This document shows positions 59,000 to 64,000 of a stretch of 64,000 nt of DNA, piece after piece; the first letter of the stretch is position 1, and the number at the start of each line of letters is the position of its first letter. The translations under genes were made by a program, and so were the position numbers. Source of the stretch: Sphingobacterium haloxyli (GTDB lineage Bacteria > Bacteroidota > Bacteroidia > Sphingobacteriales > Sphingobacteriaceae); assembly GCF_002980525.1 (NCBI RefSeq), contig NZ_PVBQ01000005.1, forward strand, positions 186,001 to 250,000, read 5' to 3'. The notes beneath the pieces are model-generated. The model was not told the DNA's origin. It made no database searches and saw nothing but the letters and a program-made list of their open reading frames with translations.

Positions 59000-59755
59000 A
59001 TGTCGAAACTATTGTTGTATCTGAGAACAGATACGTTTAGAAAAAATTTAATTGGTGCGTTGATAGCATTTGCTCTCCTATTTTTGGGTATTTATTTCGG
59101 ACTCAAATGGTATACTAAACATGGCGTTTCAATCGAAGTGCCGCAAGTCGAGGGCTTGCATATCGGAGATGCAACAAAGGCCTTGGACAAAGCAGATTTA
59201 GCCTATTCGATTGATTACGTTTATCAAATGGACGCAAAGCCTGGTCTGGTCATCGAGCAAGATCCTGATGCCAAATCGCATGTGAAAACGGGAAGGACGA
59301 TTTATTTGACAATTATCACCGAGACACCGCCAGAGGTAGCCTTCCCCGACATTATAGACAAGACGTGGATTGAAGCGTCAGCTATTTTGAGAAACCAATC
59401 GCTTAAAGTCGCCGACACTGTATATATTGCTGATATCGCACGGGATGTTGTCTTGGATGTCAAGTTTGGCGGTCAACCGTTGAAAGCCGGAAGACTTATC
59501 CCAAAAGGCTCTCAGATAACGATCGTATTGGGTAACGGGCAAGGGGCAGATGATATCGAAGTGCCTAATCTTATTGGTTTATCATTAAGTGAAGCACGGT
59601 TTGCACTGTCGGGTGTAGGGTTGAACGTAGGGAATATTACCTATTCGGGAATGGTCACTGATTCGCTGTCTACAACAATCATTTCCCAGCAACCAGATAG
59701 TACCGCAGGCTTTATAAGCTTAGGCAGTCCGGTGCATATCACGTTAGCTAATTAA
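59000..59755 (+). CDS. membrane-anchored PASTA-domain protein
   Basis: A 251-aa protein with one N-terminal helix (LIGALIAFALLFLGIYFGL) and three PASTA repeats (about 45-110, 112-180, 185-250; e.g. VPQVEGLHIGDATKALDKADLAY, VPNLIGLSLSEARFALSGVGL). It lacks a kinase domain. PASTA domains bind muropeptides or penicillin-binding proteins, so a cell-wall role is likely. It lies 10 bp before mltG in the same operon. Confidence 0.88.
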   Translation: MSKLLLYLRTDTFRKNLIGALIAFALLFLGIYFGLKWYTKHGVSIEVPQVEGLHIGDATKALDKADLAYSIDYVYQMDAKPGLVIEQDPDAKSHVKTGRTIYLTIITETPPEVAFPDIIDKTWIEASAILRNQSLKVADTVYIADIARDVVLDVKFGGQPLKAGRLIPKGSQITIVLGNGQGADDIEVPNLIGLSLSEARFALSGVGLNVGNITYSGMVTDSLSTTIISQQPDSTAGFISLGSPVHITLAN

Positions 59756-59765
59756 AGAAACAAAC

Positions 59766-60809
59766 ATGACGGAAAAAAGAAGAAGTTTTCGGAAAGCTTT
59801 CAGCATTATATTCATTCTATTATTAATTGTAGGCATTGTAGCGGCGTGGATCGGGTATCAGGCTTTTATGGGTCCGAGTATTACAGACAAACAAGAGTAT
59901 CTTTACGTAAAGACAGGTGATACATTCGAAGATGTCGCACGTGCGGTTTCAGAACAACAGATCGCCAAGAATCCGGCTTTTTTTCGTTTTGTCGCGGAGA
60001 CAATGGAATATCCAGATAATGTGAAACCCGGACGGTATAAGCTGACGAAAGGTATGTCTAACAGACGCTTGATAGGAAATCTTAGAGGGGGTTTTCAAGA
60101 GGCGGTTAAGTTTAGATTTGAGAACATCCGTCTCAAAGCGAATTTTGCCGCACTGCTAGGAAAAAATTTCGAGGCGGACTCCACCGCTTTTATAACGATC
60201 CTCGATAATGAAGAGGTTGCAACGTCATATGGGTTTACTGCGGAGAATTTCTTCACTATGTTTATACCGAACACGTATGAGATATATTGGAATACAGCAC
60301 CGAACAAAATCGTTGCCCGTTTTCATGACGAATACAACAAATTTTGGACTTCTGAACGCAAAGAAAAAGCAGCAGCCGTCCAGTTAACACCACAAGAAGT
60401 AAGCGTTCTTGCTTCTATCGTTAAGGGAGAAGCGTTGCATACCGACGAGATGCCGGCTATCGCGGGACTTTACCTCAATCGCCTGAAAAAAGGAATGTTA
60501 TTGCAAGCAGACCCTACGGTGATTTTTGCGAACAACGACTTTACTATCCGGCGCGTACTGAATAGGCACCTTACCATCGACAATCCTTATAACACCTATC
60601 GGTATAAAGGGCTGCCCCCCGGACCAATTATGCTTCCTAGCATTGCAGCTATCGACGCTGTCCTTAATCATAAGGAGCATGATTATATTTATATGTGTGC
60701 TAAAGATGATTTTTCCGGTTACCATAATTTTGCTAGAACGCAGGCAGAACACCTGGTAAACGCACGAAAGTTTCAACGCGCGCTGAATGAACGAAATATA
60801 ATGAGATAA
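59766..60809 (+). CDS. mltG: endolytic transglycosylase MltG
   Basis: A 347-aa inner-membrane lytic transglycosylase that ends nascent glycan strands. One N-terminal helix (SIIFILLLIVGIVAAWIGYQA) leads into a LysM-like region and the YceG/MltG catalytic domain with LASIVKGEALHTDEMPAIAGLYLNRLKKGMLLQADPTVIFA and YNTYRYKGLPPGPI. The catalytic Glu region is S-I-V-K-G-E-A; the second Glu of the usual EKE is kept. It is 9 bp before the thioesterase gene. Confidence 0.94.
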   Translation: MTEKRRSFRKAFSIIFILLLIVGIVAAWIGYQAFMGPSITDKQEYLYVKTGDTFEDVARAVSEQQIAKNPAFFRFVAETMEYPDNVKPGRYKLTKGMSNRRLIGNLRGGFQEAVKFRFENIRLKANFAALLGKNFEADSTAFITILDNEEVATSYGFTAENFFTMFIPNTYEIYWNTAPNKIVARFHDEYNKFWTSERKEKAAAVQLTPQEVSVLASIVKGEALHTDEMPAIAGLYLNRLKKGMLLQADPTVIFANNDFTIRRVLNRHLTIDNPYNTYRYKGLPPGPIMLPSIAAIDAVLNHKEHDYIYMCAKDDFSGYHNFARTQAEHLVNARKFQRALNERNIMR

Positions 60810-60818
60810 GGGAACAGC

Positions 60819-61232
60819 ATGTTTACACACGAAACTCAATTGCGCATACGCTATGCAGAGACCGACAAAATGGGCTATGTGTATTATGGAAACTATGCAG
60901 CATTCTACGAGGTAGCCCGTACGGAAATGTTACGCAGCACGGGTATTTCTTACAAAGAATTGGAGGCCCTGGGCGTTATGCTACCCGTTACAGACTTGGT
61001 ATGCAAATATTACCAGCCCGCGCGGTACGATGATTTGATCACTATCAAAACCTATATCAAAGAAAAACCGGTGGTGCGCATCCAATTTGAGTATGAGATA
61101 TACAACCAAAACGGTATATTGTTGAATACGGGTTATACCCAGCTTGTCTTTGTCGATATGGCAAAGAATAAACCCTGTCGTGCTCCTCAGATTTTCCAGG
61201 AAAAAATGGAGCCGTACTTCCGCTCGGAATGA
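60819..61232 (+). CDS. YbgC-like acyl-CoA thioesterase (4HBT)
   Basis: A 137-aa hotdog-fold thioesterase with the family motif RIRYAETDKMGYVYYGNYAAFYEVARTEML, where the Asp in ETDKMG is the catalytic residue. Function is hydrolysis of acyl-CoA/acyl-ACP, possibly linked to phospholipid or Tol-Pal-like metabolism in other bacteria. It follows mltG in the operon and precedes rpsA after a 104-bp gap holding the rpsA promoter. Confidence 0.9.
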   Translation: MFTHETQLRIRYAETDKMGYVYYGNYAAFYEVARTEMLRSTGISYKELEALGVMLPVTDLVCKYYQPARYDDLITIKTYIKEKPVVRIQFEYEIYNQNGILLNTGYTQLVFVDMAKNKPCRAPQIFQEKMEPYFRSE

Positions 61233-61269
61233 AGCAGGTACCGAAATTCAATTTTTTAAATATAATCTA

Positions 61270-61297
61270 TTGTAAATAAAAGTTTTTCGTATCTTTG
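61270..61297 (+). promoter_or_regulatory. rpsA promoter
   Basis: TTG (61270-61272) and TATCTTTG (61290-61297) are 17 bp apart, 39 bp before the rpsA ATG. The -7 box is the strongest in the window. Confidence 0.72.
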
Positions 61298-61301
61298 CAG
61301 T

Positions 61302-61316
61302 CCCTGCAACGCAGGG
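61302..61316 (+). promoter_or_regulatory. small hairpin in the rpsA 5' leader
   Basis: CCCTGC and GCAGGG pair around a 3-base loop at the expected 5' end of the transcript, upstream of GGAG (61321-61324). It may shape the start region. Confidence 0.5.
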
Positions 61317-61336
61317 AAAAGGAGAATTAATAATTA

Positions 61337-63271
61337 ATGGCAAAAAAACAAGAAGCAGAAAAAGAGTTAGCGGCGAAAAACGCAGAGCTACAAGGTGCTG
61401 ACACTAAAGTAGTGAAAGACACTGAACAAATCGAGTCTGAAGCAGATTCAAACTTAATCGACGACATCAAATCTACTGCATGGAGTACACCAGAAGGTGA
61501 CTTCGACTGGGATTTAGATGAAAAAGCGTTCGGTAACTACAGTGACACAGAGCGTGCTAAATTAGAAGAGCAGTACGCTGGAACGTTCAATCAAATCAAT
61601 CAAGGCGAAATTATTGAAGGTACTGTCGTATCGATCAATAACAAAGATGTTGTATTGAACGTAGGCTTCAAATCAGACGGTCTTGTAGCATCATCTGAGT
61701 TCCGCGACTTACCTGACTTGAAAGTTGGTGATAAAGTAGACGTATTTGTAGAATCTCAAGAGGACGCAAATGGTCAGCTTGTATTATCACGCAAACGTGC
61801 TAAAACACAAAAATCGTGGGAGGCTATCAATGAGGCATTGGAAAACGATGCTATTATCGATGGTTTCGTTAAATCACGTACTAAAGGTGGTCTAATTGTA
61901 GACATCAAAGGTGTGGAAGCTTTCTTACCTGGTTCACAAATCGACATCAAACCTATTCGTGATTACGACATATACGTAGGTAAAACAATGGAATTCAAAG
62001 TGGTTAAGATCAACCATGAATTTAAAAACGTTGTTGTATCACACAAAGTGCTGATTGAAGACGATTTAGAAAACCAAAAAACTGAAATCGTTGCTAAATT
62101 GGAAAAAGGACAAGTATTGGAAGGTACTGTTAAAAACATCACAGATTTCGGTGTATTTATCGATTTAGGTGGTGTTGACGGCTTGCTTCACATTACAGAC
62201 ATCTCTTGGGGCCGTATTGAGCATCCAAAAGAAGTGTTGGCTTTAGACCAAACTATCAACGTAGTTGTATTAGACTTTGACGATGAGAAAAAACGTATCG
62301 CTTTAGGTCTTAAACAATTATCAGAGCATCCTTGGGAATCTTTAGACAAAGATCTAGCTATAGGTTCTAAAGTAAAAGGAAAAATCGTTACTGTAGCAGA
62401 TTACGGTGCGTTCCTTGAAATTATCCCTGGTGTAGAAGGTTTAATTCACGTATCGGAAATGTCTTGGTCTCAAAACCTACGTTCTCCACAAGAATTCTTG
62501 AAAGTAGGAGACGAAATTGAAGCTGAGATCTTAACATTAGATCGCGAAGAACGTAAAATGAGCCTAGGTATCAAGCAACTGACACCTGACCCATGGAAAA
62601 ACATCACAGAGCGTTATCCAATCGGTTCGAAACAATCCGCTGTTGTTAAAAACATGACGAACTTCGGTGTTTTTGTAGAGTTGGAAGACGGTATTGATGG
62701 ATTGATCCATATCTCTGACCTTTCTTGGTCTAAGAAAATCAACCACCCTAACGAGTTCACTAAAGTGGGCGAAACATTAGAGGTTGTTGTTTTGGAACTT
62801 GACGAAGAAAACCGTAAACTTTCGCTAGGTCACAAACAATTGGAAGAAAACCCTTGGGATACTTTCGAAACTATCTTTACAGAGGGTTCTATCCACGAAG
62901 GTACGGTAATCAAAGTTGGTGACAAAGGTGATATCGTTGCATTACAATATGGTGTAGAAGGCTTCTGCCCGAACAAACACTCTGTCAAAGAAGACGGTAG
63001 CCCATTGAAAGTTGACGAAGTTACTGAGTTCAAAATCATCGAGTTCAACAAAGAGAACAAGCGTCTGGTTATTTCTCACTCCCGTATCTGGGAAGATAAA
63101 AAATCGGAAGCTCGTATCGAAGAATTCAACAATCGTAAAAAAGAAGCAAAAGCTGCTAATTCGGCTGTGAAGAAAGTAAAAGACTCTGTTGAGAAATCTA
63201 CTTTAGGTGATTTAGGCGTTCTTGCTCAGTTGAAAGAGCAAATGGAAGGCGACGAAAAGAAATCTAAGTAA
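61337..63271 (+). CDS. rpsA: 30S ribosomal protein S1
   Basis: A 644-aa S1 protein with six S1/OB-fold repeats in order (about 92-160, 170-240, 255-325, 345-415, 430-500, 515-585), such as GQVLEGTVKNITDFGVFIDLGGVDGLLHITDISWG. An acidic N-terminal extension (about 1-85) and a Lys-rich C-terminal tail flank them. It helps unfold and load mRNA on the ribosome. Its extended length compared with 557-aa enteric S1 is usual for Bacteroidota. Codon use is strongly biased (highly expressed). A perfect terminator follows. Confidence 0.97.
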   Translation: MAKKQEAEKELAAKNAELQGADTKVVKDTEQIESEADSNLIDDIKSTAWSTPEGDFDWDLDEKAFGNYSDTERAKLEEQYAGTFNQINQGEIIEGTVVSINNKDVVLNVGFKSDGLVASSEFRDLPDLKVGDKVDVFVESQEDANGQLVLSRKRAKTQKSWEAINEALENDAIIDGFVKSRTKGGLIVDIKGVEAFLPGSQIDIKPIRDYDIYVGKTMEFKVVKINHEFKNVVVSHKVLIEDDLENQKTEIVAKLEKGQVLEGTVKNITDFGVFIDLGGVDGLLHITDISWGRIEHPKEVLALDQTINVVVLDFDDEKKRIALGLKQLSEHPWESLDKDLAIGSKVKGKIVTVADYGAFLEIIPGVEGLIHVSEMSWSQNLRSPQEFLKVGDEIEAEILTLDREERKMSLGIKQLTPDPWKNITERYPIGSKQSAVVKNMTNFGVFVELEDGIDGLIHISDLSWSKKINHPNEFTKVGETLEVVVLELDEENRKLSLGHKQLEENPWDTFETIFTEGSIHEGTVIKVGDKGDIVALQYGVEGFCPNKHSVKEDGSPLKVDEVTEFKIIEFNKENKRLVISHSRIWEDKKSEARIEEFNNRKKEAKAANSAVKKVKDSVEKSTLGDLGVLAQLKEQMEGDEKKSK

Positions 63272-63293
63272 TTTAGATTATCTGCATACTTCG

Positions 63294-63327
63294 AAGCCCC
63301 GATTGGAAATCCAATCGGGGCTTTTTT
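63294..63327 (+). terminator. rpsA intrinsic terminator
   Basis: AAGCCCCGATTGG pairs with CCAATCGGGGCTT around a 4-base loop and runs into six Ts. Confidence 0.92.
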
Positions 63328-63420
63328 ATGGAATTTGCTAAGCTTTCTAATACTACTGCGACTTCGTATCCAGCAAAGGTACATAATCATCGAGGGCTCA
63401 TTAAGTTGACAACAAGTGAC

Positions 63421-63456
63421 AAAAAAATCCCAACCTCTCGTAACAGGTTGGGATTT
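63421..63456 (-). terminator. gyrB intrinsic terminator
   Basis: AAATCCCAACCT pairs with AGGTTGGGATTT; the A-run 63421-63427 gives the minus-strand U-tract just past the gyrB stop codon. Confidence 0.85.
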
Positions 63457-63475
63457 CCTAGATTACATCGTGGAT

Positions 63476-64000
63476 CTATACGTCGATCTTCGCATATTTG
63501 GCGTTTTTTTCAATAAATTCTCTACGTGGAGCGACTTCGTCTCCCATTAACATGGAAAATATTCGATCACATTCTGCCGCGTTTTCGATAGTAACCTGAC
63601 GTAACGTGCGATGTTCCGGATCCATTGTAGTTAGCCACAGCTGCTCCGCATTCATCTCTCCAAGACCTTTATACCGCTGTACACTCACAGACTCTTCCTT
63701 TCCTGCGCCTTTTAATCGTTGGATGGCTGCAAGACGTTGGTCTTCGCTCCAGGCATACTCCGATTCTTTACCTTTTTTTACTTGATAAAGTGGTGGCGTT
63801 GCTATATATACATACCCCTTTTCTATCAGTTCCTTCATATATCGGAAATAGAAAGTCAAAATTAAGGTAGCAATGTGCGAACCATCCACATCAGCATCCG
63901 TCATGATGATGATCTTATGATAGCGTAATTTTTCCAGATTAAGCGCCTTAGAGTCTTCTGCTGTTCCTACACTTACACCCAACGCCGTAAACATATTTTT
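63476..64000 (-). CDS. gyrB: DNA gyrase subunit B (C-terminal part; continues past the window)
   Basis: The last 174 codons of gyrB are on the minus strand; the frame is open through the right edge (K-N-M-F-T-A-L), so the N-terminal part lies outside. The TOPRIM metal motif DADVDGSHI is present, as are the GyrB-type end QRYKGLGEMNAEQLWLTTMDPEHRTLRQV and MGDEVAPRREFIEKNAKYAKIDV. These favour GyrB over ParE. The protein is half of the heterotetramer that introduces negative supercoils and is the target of coumarins. Confidence 0.95.
   Translation of the reverse strand, partial: KNMFTALGVSVGTAEDSKALNLEKLRYHKIIIMTDADVDGSHIATLILTFYFRYMKELIEKGYVYIATPPLYQVKKGKESEYAWSEDQRLAAIQRLKGAGKEESVSVQRYKGLGEMNAEQLWLTTMDPEHRTLRQVTIENAAECDRIFSMLMGDEVAPRREFIEKNAKYAKIDV

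Noticed and set aside
1..64000. rRNA, tRNA, prophage or complete insertion sequence
   Set aside because: No such gene or terminal inverted repeat with target duplication was found on reading; tRNA detection by eye is weak, so a tRNA scan would be decisive.

Overview
The window is chromosomal DNA from a member of the Bacteroidota, most likely Sphingobacteriaceae (Sphingobacterium/Pedobacter/Olivibacter-like). Evidence: a TonB receptor with an N-terminal carboxypeptidase-regulatory-like domain, DUF4286, DUF983, DUF4468 and DUF6600-type proteins, near absence of Shine-Dalgarno sequences, and many promoters with the TAnnTTTG -7 box of this phylum. No rRNA, tRNA, CRISPR array, phage or complete insertion sequence was seen. 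The genus is an inference.

Layout. 1-0.9 kb: end of an arsenic-type operon (DUF6428-like gene, arsR) with two copies of a palindromic operator. 1-5 kb: a polygalacturonase-like lipoprotein, an alpha/beta hydrolase, an unusual HMA-AraC fusion regulator and a methionine aminopeptidase. 5-10 kb: a copper operon (P-type ATPase copA, small HMA protein, multicopper oxidase fused to a C-terminal beta-barrel-like region). 10.4-12.6 kb: a decayed accessory pocket (gene fragment, frameshifted DUF1016 pseudogene, Rpn/PD-(D/E)XK transposase-like nuclease, anomalous non-coding DNA). 13.4-20.3 kb: a candidate metal (probably zinc) acquisition locus: TonB receptor plus surface lipoprotein, divergent from a LolD-like ATPase, an FtsX-type permease with a histidine-rich loop, and a DUF3299 protein. 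A perfect palindrome lies just upstream of the receptor. 20.7-25.2 kb: rsmE, CNNM/CBS protein, ppa, DedA, HIT, greA. 25.3-29.6 kb: a two-component system in an operon with an S9-peptidase-like lipoprotein that has lost the catalytic Ser and His.

30-35.3 kb: small membrane proteins, a DUF4143 ATPase, and an mlaE-mlaF-mlaD-rluA operon. 35.4-43.7 kb: a DUF6600-type protein with a cationic disordered tail, pncB plus methyltransferase, serS, a 31-codon acidic mini-gene with its own promoter and terminator, rsmI, a PH/SHOCT protein and lnt. 43.9-51.4 kb: cysteine desulfurase, NlpE-like lipoprotein, TPR protein, etfBA, bifunctional nuclease, nucleoside permease, MscS channel. 51.6-64 kb: NlpC/P60 lipoprotein, EamA transporter, mtaB, thyA-folA, a degenerate M23 protein, ddl, PASTA protein, mltG, thioesterase, rpsA and the 3' part of gyrB.

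The strongest unexplained structure is a family of dispersed, about 140-bp intergenic elements (3.3, 20.3, 20.6, 43.7 and 55.1 kb). Each has an A/T-stem hairpin, a long imperfect inverted repeat around a conserved loop containing ATTTCTACA (one copy has ATTTGTACA), and a conserved tail. Other second-look items are the pseudo-peptidase/two-component operon, the His-rich ABC/TonB locus, and the 31-aa gene.
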